Under the pieces are notes generated by a model. The model was not told the DNA's origin, made no database searches, and was given only the letters and a program-made list of their open reading frames with translations. Source: Girardinichthys multiradiatus (lineage: Eukaryota; Chordata; Actinopteri; Cyprinodontiformes; Goodeidae). From it: a DNA stretch of 64,000 bases. Position 1 is the first letter of the stretch. Each line of letters begins with the position of its first letter. Of the stretch, positions 36,175-48,100 are shown in pieces. The position numbers and the translations under genes are program-made. Where the stretch lies: positions 13,584,740 through 13,648,739 of the forward strand of contig NC_061804.1 of the NCBI RefSeq assembly GCF_021462225.1. Direction: 5' to 3'.

Positions 36175-39100
36175 CTGGAAAAGAGGTGTGACAAAATTTT
36201 ACACATTTAGTGTGATTTTAAAGTCTGAAACTAAAACAAAGAAACAGAGGAATGAAAACTAAGGATCTACTGGTGAGCATGTTTTAAAAAGCATCTGCTT
36301 CAGTGTCAAATAAGTTGGGGTATATGAGCATAGCTAAGGATAAAGTGGTCTAAAATATGTAAATACCTCAAGTTATGTGAAGGTAAACATGATGTTGGCA
36401 GTTTGTCTAAAACAATCAAATTGAACCCAGAATATTTTATAACTAACACACAAAGTTAATAAAAAAGTTACACCAATCATTACATCTTAAGTAGTGAAGC
36501 TGAAATCGTGGCTGAACTGCAGCCTATTTTTCCTTATTTCCAGTTCAGTCTAATCCTGTTTAACATTTACAAAATGCTAAATATTCAAGGCTTTTATTTT
36601 TTTAAAACATATATAATTAAGACTTCATTTTTAAAAAGTCATGCTGGGAGTGGCCAAACTGTAAACATTTGTTTACATGTTATGGAGTGGTTTGAAGGGT
36701 TATTTTAAAAGAAAAAGTGAAATAAAACAGCTTATTTGGGCATATTTTGTCATTTGAGTTAATTATAAAAAATAAAAAAAGATTCAATCAAATAATTAAA
36801 AAGTAATTATCATAATTTATTGCAGTGTGTTCACAAGTCTTGTCCAGATTACGCTCATCTGTGTATTCACTGCTTTTTGTTGCGGTCCATGAGAGAAAAG
36901 TAGATGAATTTAATCTCCACCACTGCGAAAGAAAAGCCCTTCGATTTTCATGTGATGTACAGCAGCATCGGAGCGTCAGTGGTGAACATATGAAAAGCTG
37001 TAAGGGTCACTATTTTTGCAATTTTCTAACAACTGGTGGAGTCAAACATGGAAAATATGTGAGGTGATGCAAAACAAATGAGACCAGATTCTCAATTAGC
37101 ACCACCTAGCATAGCATTCATACATTGTCCTGGTGGCAGGTGTATGTCGTTTTATCATTTAGTATTTTTAAATTTTAAGACGTTAATAAGTTCTCTGTTG
37201 TCTTACTGTTTTCATGCACGCAAGTCAAAATTGATAAAAAAAATGTACATTTGTAATGTTGTTTTTACTTTTTATCATAGTTGTATGAAGAGAAACAGCT
37301 TTCCAGCAACACAGGTCTTAATGGGGTAATGTTACATTGATATTTATATTTTTCAAGCAGTAAACAGTATTTAAATTTGTTCCAAGCAGTGATATCAAAA
37401 AACACAAGTAAAACCTAAAAGGGAAAAAAATTAGGTATGAAAACCATCACTTTAAAACTGCGTTTGGTGATTTAGTTAAAACTGCTTGTGAGAGAAATAA
37501 ATCTTTTTTATTGGGACTTTTGAAATAAAAACCAATAGATGATGGTTTTATAGATTTCAAGTAGTTTTAGTGTAATGTTTGTTTTTTTACAATATTGGGG
37601 TTAACGGTAAGAGGATCAAATTATTTCGACTACTAAAAATATAAAAGCATCCTACCATCCTCACTATTAGCCAGGTCCTGCGACGAGTGGCAGATGCTGG
37701 GCGCTATGGAGTTGCCCTGCGTGGAGCTGACTGCTCGTCCATCTTGGTGTTGGAGGTGAAGCCTCCGCGCCTCAGCCAGACCACTGGCCGCTCCGGGGCT
37801 CTGCAGGAGCTTGCTCCTCTGCAGCGCCACGTTGTAGTCCGGAGGTCTGAGGTGGGGAGGTCGGGGGAGGGGAGACCCCGGCCCGCTGACTACTCCGTCC
37901 GTGAGCCCGAGATCGCCCAGAGCCAGACCCTGGTAGCCTGGAGGGGTGGGAGGGGGAGCCCGGTAACGCTCATCCTTAGTGGGGGAGGTGACACAGTACA
38001 CTGGATGGATGTGTAGGTGAAAACAGAGGAAGGATGGAGGAAATGAAAGGAGTGGATGAGGGGATTGTGATATCCAGGTGGAGTGTAAACGGCAAACAAA
38101 GGAAAAAAATGAAAAAAATAAATTAACGTGAGGCTTCATGAGCACAACACACAACTATACATGCACCAAACGTGGAAAATTAATAGAAAAATATACAACC
38201 AATAAGGTAGATGCCTGCAGTGCATAACAAAATACCTAAAGCTGTAATGGATGATGATGTGCCTATTATTTATTATATAGATTTGTTTAGAAAAAGGAAC
38301 AAGAAAAATAGCTAAATCTTAACATCAGCCTAATGCCTAAAATAAGAAATAATCCTTTCTGCATGAGTCAATCAACTCTCGTCACTAATGTGATTATTAC
38401 TACAAGATCAACTCCCTCGGCAGACTAACAACACACATGCAGGAGAGGAGATGAACGTGACCACTGCTGAACTGCGTTTATCCTGTTCCCTCACCTATCA
38501 GGCCCTTCTCTGTGCTTGATGTCACCGTTTTGTAGGAGGCGTCTGTGCTTTGTCCTCCTTCCTCGTTGGTCGGCGAGGAAGGATGCTCCGAGGTGTTTCG
38601 GCGCTTTATCGTTCCATAATTCCCCTCGTAGTGATCTGACAGGGAGCCCGATGATGTCCAGCTCTCCCGCACCTGCTCGCTCAGATCTGAGCTGGAGTCT
38701 CTGGTGTGGCGGTTAGCAGGAAAGTCGTTGGCCCACAAGGGCCTGGCGGCTTCTGCTTCTGCTACCGTCCGGCACAATGGCGTGTGCTTCAATCCACTCA
38801 AGTGCATGTGTGGCAGAGAGAGGGGGTGACCGTAGATGCCGTGGTCCCAGGGTCGGCACGAGGAGGTGGGGAGTATTTGGAAGGATTCGTGGGAGTTGGA
38901 GGAGCAGGACGTCCAGCTGCCGCGGCCGCTGTCGACCACTGAGTCCAGAGACGTGTGGTCCGGTGTCAGCTCCTCCGTGGAGAGAGACGAGCTGAAAGGT
39001 CGTGCTGCATATCCTCGAGCCACAACTGAAGAACTATCAAATAAAAAGCAAAGAAGTGATGAAAACTTTCAGATAAAATGTGGCACATTAAATAACTTTA

Positions 39101-42100
39101 CACCTTCACAACATTAACAAAATCATTCTAACACTGACAGAAAACCAGAATGTTTAAAATTCTAAATTTTGAAACCCTACACATGTGAGACATCAGTAAT
39201 CATGGCTCTGGATCAATATAAGTAAAAAAGAATGTAGCTAAAATATAAAAAGTGTGACACACATTTGTAACTTCCCCCCCTAAGACAGTACTCTACAGAA
39301 AAACATTTTGATAGAATTACAGCTACATGTCTTTGAAGCATGTTTCCACCATCTATGCACATCTAGTGGCTTAGACGTCTCCCCATTCTTCACCTCAAGC
39401 TCAGTCAGATTGGATGGAGAGCATCTGTGAACAGATTTTAAGTTTCCTCACATATTCAAAGTTGGATTTAGGTGTGGACTTTAACTAGGACCTTCTCACT
39501 CATGTAAATGCTTTGATCTACACCATTCCATTCTAGCGCTACCTGTGTGTTTAGAGTCATGGCTCTGCTGGGAGGTAAACCTCCACCCAAGTTTTACATC
39601 TATCGCAGACTCCAACAGGTTTTGCTCCAGGATCAACCTGTATTTAGCTCCTTCTGTCTATCCATCAACTCTGCTTGCTGAAGAACAAGCATCCCCAAAG
39701 CATCATACTGCCACTGCCCTGTTTCACCAAGGGGATACTGTAGTCATAGTGAGTTGTGGGGTTAGTTTTCTGCCAACCACAGCATTCTGCATGTAGGCGG
39801 AAAACTCAGTTTTGGTCTCATCTGACCAGAACACCTTCTTCCACATGTTTGCTGTGACTATTACAAGCCTTGTGGCAAACTGGCAAATGGGACTTCTCGT
39901 GACTCAAAGCTTGAACATCTTCTCTAGAACCTTTTTCCTGACCTGTCTGCTGTGTTTCTTGGCCTTTCTGATGCCGTTTGTTCAGTAATGCTCCCTCTCT
40001 AATGTTATTATTTTGTTCTGACTGAGCAGAAATCTGACAGCCGGCCCTGCCTGATAAATAACTTTCCACTAGAGGTTAGGGAAAAAGATTCCCCTCGGTT
40101 TTATTTTTTCAGACCAGCTGTTTGATTCACTGACAAGTGTTTCACAGGACAAACAAGCCAGTCAATGAAAACCGAGCCATATTTCATAAAACAAGTCGCT
40201 GTTACAAAGCAAGGCTGCCAAGGTAATATAATATCAGAGAGGTAGATATTTCAGTTTTCTCTTTACGAGACAGAAAGGCCTGATTATGGATGGACAATAA
40301 AGAAACAGTAGACAGTAAAAAAGCGGTGTTGTTTACTCAGCCAGATTAAAAAGCTGCCGGTGTGAGAACACGACACCGCAGATAAAAGAAGGAGAGAGGA
40401 CAGCAGTAAAACGTGGGGATGCTAATAAACAGCAGTTATTTTTTTACGACTTCCAGTTCTAGGTGTTTTTAATGAGGATGGGATGTAATTGGAAGCAGTT
40501 GGGAGAAGAAAAGGAGTGGCAAAAGGCAGCAAATGCTTTGGGGTGGAGGTTTAATGCAAAAGTTTGAGGTGAATAGAAAGAGGAAAAAAACTTGTGTTCT
40601 TGAAAGTCAGGAGTGATGGGGAATTTACCAAAATGTACTGGTACAAGTTTAAAGGAGCATACAGAATCTCTTCATTTTTTCATGTTACAACTACAATGTT
40701 TAATGCATTTTGTTGCAATTTTATATAATAAACCAACACAAAGTAATGCACAAATGTGAAGTGGAAGGAAGATCACACATTGTTTTGAAATTTTCTTCCA
40801 CAAATAAAAATCGAAATATCCTGACCGCCTCTGATACACCTAAAAAATTCAGTGCAACCAAACGTCTCCAGAAATCATTTAGTAAACAGAGTCCTCATGT
40901 GCTTAACTTAACCTCGGGCCTCAGAGAACCAAATCCATCATTAAGACTAATTCATACCTCCATCAGCTCTGTCATCTAGACGCGCCCACCAGAGGTCACT
41001 GGGACATCTGTGTACTGGCCAGATATTTGCGATGGTGCTTACTGTGTGCACCAATAGTGACAATGGTACTCCCAGTCAAAAGGTGATACCAAACACGATA
41101 CAGTTAAAGAAAACCGCAAAAAATATCACAAGCAGAAGAAGAAAACTGACGACGATGCTTGTTATTAAAATGATACGAGGAGAAATCCGCTGTTACCCTC
41201 ATTATGGACAATTTATTTATTTGGACAACATGAACACAAAATGTAAATAATATTTTAAAATAAATCACTTCATTATTTCTTTCTTGTTTTCTGAGTAGAA
41301 AGCTGACAGAGATGCAGTTCACGAACGCTTCAATCTGATTGAGCTCTTCTGCAAAGAAAAACTGGCAAACATTTCACGCTCCGAATGTGCAACACTAACG
41401 AAGACACACTCAAAAGAGAAAACGGCAAATTACAGCAAAAGGAAGTCTTAACTCTAGGGGGCATGTATAAAAAATACAAGCCAATACATGCTATATTTTA
41501 ACTTGTTGCTGTAACATGAAAAAATGTCAAAAGGTTCAAAAGGATATGAATACTTTATTCACAGCACTGTATGTGATTACTATGGAGAAAAATAATAGTT
41601 CTTTATCCTAATATGAAAATCTATTACTCAGCAATATTTTAAATGTCCTGTTTTCAGGACAAGGTTTAAACCTAAACGAGGCCAAATGTGTGATGTGTTC
41701 CACTAAAATCTAAATCCCATTCATCTCATTATGACGTCTATTTTACAAGCATGCCTTTCAACCTCAGATAATTAAGCAGACAGATTAGATAAAATGAACT
41801 GAACCAGAGCCAATTACCTTGTGCTGGGCTGGCTGTAATCAGCAGTTAAGTGTGCATTTAATGCCGCTGTGCCCTCAGCAACCACAGCAGCCGTTGCAGC
41901 GGTAGCATTAGGAGCAATAGTGGCAGAAGCTGTAGTACTGGAACAGGTCCGGTTACAGCGGTCGTCAGGCCCAGAGGCCTGCGCAGAGTCGACTGAACAG
42001 ATACTGGAGCGGGAGGAGATCTCGCTGTGACTCGAGTCAGAAAGGTTGTCTGATTTGCCGGTAGGAAGGAGGGGACAACCTGAAGAGAAAGGACATTTAG

Positions 42101-45100
42101 GTTAATTAGACTGAAAGATGAATGAAAAAGCAGACTGATCAAAAAAGGTGAATGATGTTAACAGCACCAAGCTGTCCAACTGTTCTGTACACTACCTGCA
42201 CTTTAAACCACCCTGCAGTCAGACCATACCTCCATTAATCCACTTAGAACTAATTAAGTTCTTTCTGTTGGCAATTATGGCTAATGTGTGTGAATTATGA
42301 TTAGCTAATCATCTACTGAGACTGTGTAGTTTGTACTACAATGAAAACAAGATTGAACTCACAGCTTGAGTTTTATATCACTAGAACCAGCAAAACTCAG
42401 TCAACTCATTGAACACAACAAACAAGCATGAACAAATTACGCCTGTCAGATACAATTTCAGAGATAACTTTTGTTCATTTCTAACCTTTTTTCAAAAAGA
42501 TAAATGTTCTCCGTTTATGACAGGATTCTTGCTTTGACACAGAAAATTAACTAAAGATGTAATGAGAAAATGACTGCTGACTTGATTTTCAGCTTGATCA
42601 GCCCTGACGGTGATTGGCCAGTTAGAAAAACTTAAACATTACCCACTTAATCACATGTTGCAAACACATTGGAATGGTTTTCTATCTCTTGTTACTGACT
42701 CCCTTTCTTAACATTTATTCTCTGTGCCACATTATTTTTGTTAAATATTCTTAACATTCATTTCGTGGCTTCACAAATCAAAAAGTAACACAGTAGAGGC
42801 TCTGTTTGTTATCCCTGACTCTGTTGGAGGTTCAGATTGTCTTCCTCCTGCTGTGTCTCTCTCTGCACAGCCAGAGGAAAGGGTTGGGGCTGACGGATCT
42901 CCTGACTCTCTCCTCTGTCTGTCTTTGTGTCTCATGCTGAGGTGAGGAGGGCGCAGTCTCTCCAGCTCCCTCCTCACTCGTTAGAAGTGGCCTCCCTCTG
43001 GACTGACTTCTTTCCCTCAGTACCCTGAAAGGTGACAACAGCCTCGCCCTGATGGGTGACCCTGAGGGTTGAGGACTCCTGAAATCAGGTTGTGGAGGAG
43101 GTGACCAACAGTGAATCATTGGATGCTCTCTTTCTCTCCCTACACATGTCTGTGCTGGGGTTCCTGCTCTTGCCCTCAGTAACATCTCTCCTGCATCTGC
43201 CTGAGCACCCGATTTGCTCTGCTGCCTGGATCTTCCTCTGCTTCGCTCTGAAGAAAAAAGCCCTTCCTGAGCTGCTTCTGCTTCATCCTCAGTTGTTTCC
43301 AGAAGGTCTGTCTGTCTGTCCCTGCCGCTCTCTCTGCTATGCTGACTGGTCATCCGTAGGACCTTCTTGTGGAGTAAGGCCCCACCTATGCCGTAGCTGC
43401 GCAGACTGATTGTGCCCGTCTTTGTGCTGGCGTCACTGGTCAATGATGATGAAGATCCCGATAAGTTCATTTGGCTGGAGTTCTGTGATTTTGCCACACC
43501 TCCCACTAAAAGAAAAATCAAAGCCGGAATTAGAGATTATTAGTCGGAAATCTAAATTTTTGTAACTTTTCCAAAAACCAAAAAACTAAAGCTTGTAAGT
43601 TAGCTGAAAAATGAATTTAGAGGGTGAAAAGTGTTGCATACCTTTGCGTGGGGAGCCCTGAGGCGACACTGTGGGGCTGGAGTGAAGGGATGAGACGATG
43701 GAAACCGTGTCATCCGATGGTCTCTTGGCGCACCACTCATCTGACGAGTTCACTGCAGGTTTCTTCACCACCTGGGGAGAACTGGAGTCTATCGAAAAGA
43801 AGAAAAAAGGTTTTACAAAAGATCATGAAGTTCTACTTGTACTAGACACAATGTACGATGCAAGAAAAAAAGCTTTATTGAAGGTGAAGTTTAGCTGAGG
43901 AGTCCTCACTGGGTGTGCTAAAGTCCTTGGCGGTGCTCTTCTTTCGTAGAGGGTTCAGTGGCACCTGGACCTGAAGGACTTGTGACACTCTGTTCTGAGT
44001 TTTCCCAGAGGGCAGGGTTGCCCTGAGGGACACTGGAGACATGTCCGACTTGTTGGACCGCCTCTCGCTCAGGTTTTTGCTCACTGAAAACAACAGTTAA
44101 AGAGAAATGTACATTTAGGCACTCACTTTCCAACTAACTTCTCACATCAGTTGCTCAACACTTGGAGAGCCAGCTGTAAGGATCATTTAAATAGAATATA
44201 TCTACCATTAAGAATATTCGTATATTTTATTCAATTATGCTTTCAGAGATTCAGTTTTAGGAGTTGTTCATATTATGTTGCATTTTTAACTATATTCTTG
44301 CAAGAAACCTTGACGGTTCGCACACAAAGCAGAATCTGCATAATTATGTAGGAAAATTACGTCTGCATTTAGGTTCTCATTCGTGTTTAAGAAAAATGGC
44401 TGCTTAGATGTAAATAGATTTAAAATAAATGAATCTTTTATGGCAGTAGCATATTCTCAGACAAAAAATAACCTGCAAGTTAAAAAACACTGATTCAATG
44501 GGGAAATTAATAATAAATAAATAAATGTTCTTTAAAACAAAATACTTGTGCAATAATTTGAGGCAATGGAAGGTCAAAAGTAACACGTTCCAATAAATTT
44601 GTGATGAATTAATATTTACATACCTATGATGTTTTTGATAATTTGATAAAATTGGAAATACATACATTAAATGAAGAAATTTACCTACAATTATTTGAAT
44701 GTTTCAAAATAGAAAATTAAACAATTAAATGAGGAAATCATTAATTAAAGATAATTTGAACTGATATGTTGAGCATAAATATAACTATTTCAGTATTTAA
44801 GTAATTATTTTAATTATTCCGTGTCGCAGTACAGTGCAAATTCATTTAATCTGAGCTAACAGTGTTTAGGACGAGGTTCCCCATCTGGAGTTCAACAGAT
44901 AATACCTAGCATCCCTAAAAACTCCTATTAAATGAATGTACCTTAATTATTTTTATACGAGCGTCTCGGACATTTTCATTAGTAATACATGACTTCCTGT
45001 TTCCTAGGAGTATTATTATGATGTGACACAGACATCAGTCCTATCCACCGTTCAGTCAGCAGTTCCGCAATAATTTGAGAGTTTATTATGAATTGAACTG

Positions 45101-48100
45101 CGATAAACAAGAGCAAGTTTTAGTTCAGTTTCAGATAATGCTACTGCATTAAAATATACATTTACTGTTGACTGTTTTACATCTTTACATCTTTAGCAGG
45201 GGTACCATTAAATGTGGAGGGTGCTGGATTCATTGTAGGACATTTGCAAACACACTAGGTGGCAGTGTGGGCAAATATTACAAACGGAAGTAATGGTGAG
45301 TCAAACTGCATTTAATTTTTGGTAAAACGGTCGAGCTCTTGCCCTGTGCATGCTTGGTCACAATAATTAATCTTGAAAGTTTCCTTCTTAAATCCTGAAT
45401 TCACTGACATAAATCGCAACATATCAGGCCAGAATCAGGGGCATTATCCACAGTTTACATTACAGTTACATCCAGAACATGTTCAGTCACTTTGATGGTC
45501 CGTTTGACTCACGGGTGTTGTATGAAGGCTCACACTGCAGGGACATGATTTGGTGCTTATCCTCATCCGTCTCCACCGTGAGGTTAGAAAGGTACTGTTT
45601 CACCTTCCTGGCCATCTGAGCGTCTTCGTACAGCTTTTTAGCGTTCAGGAGTGAGCTGCGGCGCACTCGCTTCTTGTGGGCTCCTCCCTGCACGTCCAGG
45701 ATGTTGGAGTTGGTGCTGCCTTGACTCAAAGACCTGACGTAGAGGAGGAAAATGAGAAAGGAGTCGGAGGAGGAAAATGAAGATAGGTAAAGGTAGAGGT
45801 AAAAAGAGGACACACAAAGGAGATGGAGGGAAACGAAAAGGCAGAGAAAGGGAGAATTTAAAGATATTTTGATTGAAAGGGATGCAGAGAATAAATAAGG
45901 TGCAGAAAAATAAATGTATAGAAAACAAAGAGGCAAAATGAGCAAGGAAGGGAATAAATAATTAAATCTGGCATAAATAAAACAGGACACTCTATTTAAT
46001 AACTGAACAACACTTCAGTAAAATCAGTATATTGTTTTGTAGCACAGCATTTTAAAATGGAACCATGCAACTGAGAGGGAGACAGCACTCCCTATTATGC
46101 CATGCTAACATAGTGCAGAACAGCAGGACATTCTGTCCAATGGGGGCAAAAAGGGTTAGGAAAACACAAGATGCAGAACACTCAACGTGGAAATGCAGAT
46201 GTGAACAAACATAAAACCAGAGTCAAATAGTATTTGCAAATGCTTGCAACAGTTTATTTTACTTTTCATTTTTACTTTGTCCAAAAAAACATTTGGCTTG
46301 TGACCAAATGAAAAAAAAAACGAGTGGACAAACTGATCCACCCTTAAAGTCTATTGTGTGATTATTCTGCTGTGTTCAGTCATGTGGAGATGATAGACAT
46401 CAATATTTTTGGCCCATTCGTCATGTTTTCTGTTTCTTCTTAGCTTCTTTGACAAGCAGCTTCTGTCAAATGACACAGAGGAGCCCTTCACTTTACCTCT
46501 GCCAAGTCACCACCAGTACAGTAAAAATTAACCCACTACTTATGGGCATTAATTATTAATTAATTAATATGCAGTGGCTTGCAAAATTATTCAAACCCCC
46601 TTAAACATATTCTCATTTTGTAACATTACAACATCAAACTACGTATTTTTTGGGACTTTATATCATGCGCAAAAATCAAAGCGGCACAAAATTGTGAATA
46701 TTTTAGAAAATTACACTTTTTCACATATCAAAATCTGAAAAATGTGCCATGCATTTGTATTTGGCCCTCTGAATCAATACTTTGTAGAACCACCTTCTAA
46801 TAACGTGAGGAAACAATTCATTACTGCTAAACAGACTTTTTTGCCTCCTAACTGCATATATTCAGGGTTAATATGCACATTCTCACGCTCGCTCTTGGCT
46901 GATGGACATAACTGGATTAAAATAAAGACAGCAAATACGCAACCAGTCGTGTATCATAAAATCTTTCATAAGCACTATTACAAGCTACTATCGGACTTCA
47001 GAATCTTATGAACATGACAGATAATTAACGGGTGAACAATGGATTTCAGTGTGGTTCATGTGAATGAGCACTGAAAATGGAAAGGTTAATCACACAGAAG
47101 CAGACACACAGAAAACAGGACACATGCAGAGTTTATGGCTGTGGGGATGCAGGGTGGATAAAATTTCAGCCGGTCCAGACTATAACTGGGTTAAAAACTG
47201 ATAACCAGGCCATAACTTACCCTAAACTCTTCCACCTCTTCTTCCTGCAAGCAAGAGGCGGGAAGATTGAAGCGTGACTTGAAGACAAATTTAAAGATTT
47301 GGGGGGGTGTAGAGAAGGAGGAGACAAGACTTATGTAGAGTTCATGCCACCACAAACAAACAGGAAATGACCAGAGATGGGAGGACACCACATGTGGCAC
47401 ATCTCCCCCTATGAACCCAAAAAATCAGTGTTGTGACATTGTAATTAGCAGAATTTATTGTATGTGACAGGATGTTTTAAGAGGACTTTAAAATCATGTG
47501 TCTCCTGAATTTGTAGTAAGAAGGGAGGGTCTGCAGGGGGCAGTCATGCACCGCAGCAGTGACAAACTGTGACAGAGACGCACAAAAAAAAAATGAGTGA
47601 TACCAACTACACACTGCAGCTGTCATCAATTCCACCTCCACTTCCATTCAGTCCATTTCTTGTGCTCCAAGGCGGTTACATTCCAGACAAGGATTGCAAT
47701 CCAAACATCAACAGGAAAGGAAGCGAATGGGAATTGATTGGACAAGACCTTGAGTGTGCACCTGATCCCATAGGTGAGGGATCCAGGTTGGCTGGTGGAT
47801 GTATGGTAGTCCTGCTTCCCTTTTTGCCAACATTTTTTTAGGCTTCAGACGTGAACTCTGTCAAAACCTAACGTCTACCATGCCAACTCGGCATTCTCTG
47901 AGGAATTTCCCTGCAATCTGATGGTAAACAGGAGGAAGAGCCAATTTGAAAGACAAACAAGGATAAAGGAATCTCTAGATTTCAGTGAGCTATAGATTTT
48001 AAATAAAACTACCAGAGTTTAATGATTTCTGTAAGTTAACAAGAGTTGGTCACAATTTGAAAGCTGGCATGCAATAAAATCTGAGCCACATGAAAACACC

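Larger units (their letters stand above)
39034..41817 (-). other. rapgef6 intron containing Tc1-like remnants
   Basis: Between the donor below 41818 and the acceptor at 39034. It carries a transposase-bearing Tc1-like remnant (about 39245-40075) and a second, mostly non-coding Tc1 copy (about 40634-41571). The stretch 40080-40630 shows nothing recognisable. Confidence 0.8.

Noticed and set aside
37687..38016. Plus-strand open frame of 109 codons
   Set aside because: It is the reverse shadow of the GC-rich rapgef6 PY-motif exon.
38516..39117. Several plus-strand open frames
   Set aside because: They are antisense shadows of the large rapgef6 tail exon, with no protein family resemblance.
41858..42142. 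Minus-strand open frame of 94 codons in another phase
   Set aside because: It overlaps a true rapgef6 exon in a different frame; the conserved [12 protein letters not shown] text is in the frame I used.
43092..43409. Plus-strand open frame of 105 codons
   Set aside because: It is antisense to the alternative terminal exon. The minus-strand frame has the splice acceptor, stop and poly(A) context; this one has none.
47569..47841. Plus-strand 90-codon frame ([15 protein letters not shown]...)
   Set aside because: Looks more protein-like than most, but it lies within a rapgef6 intron on the opposite strand and matches nothing I know.
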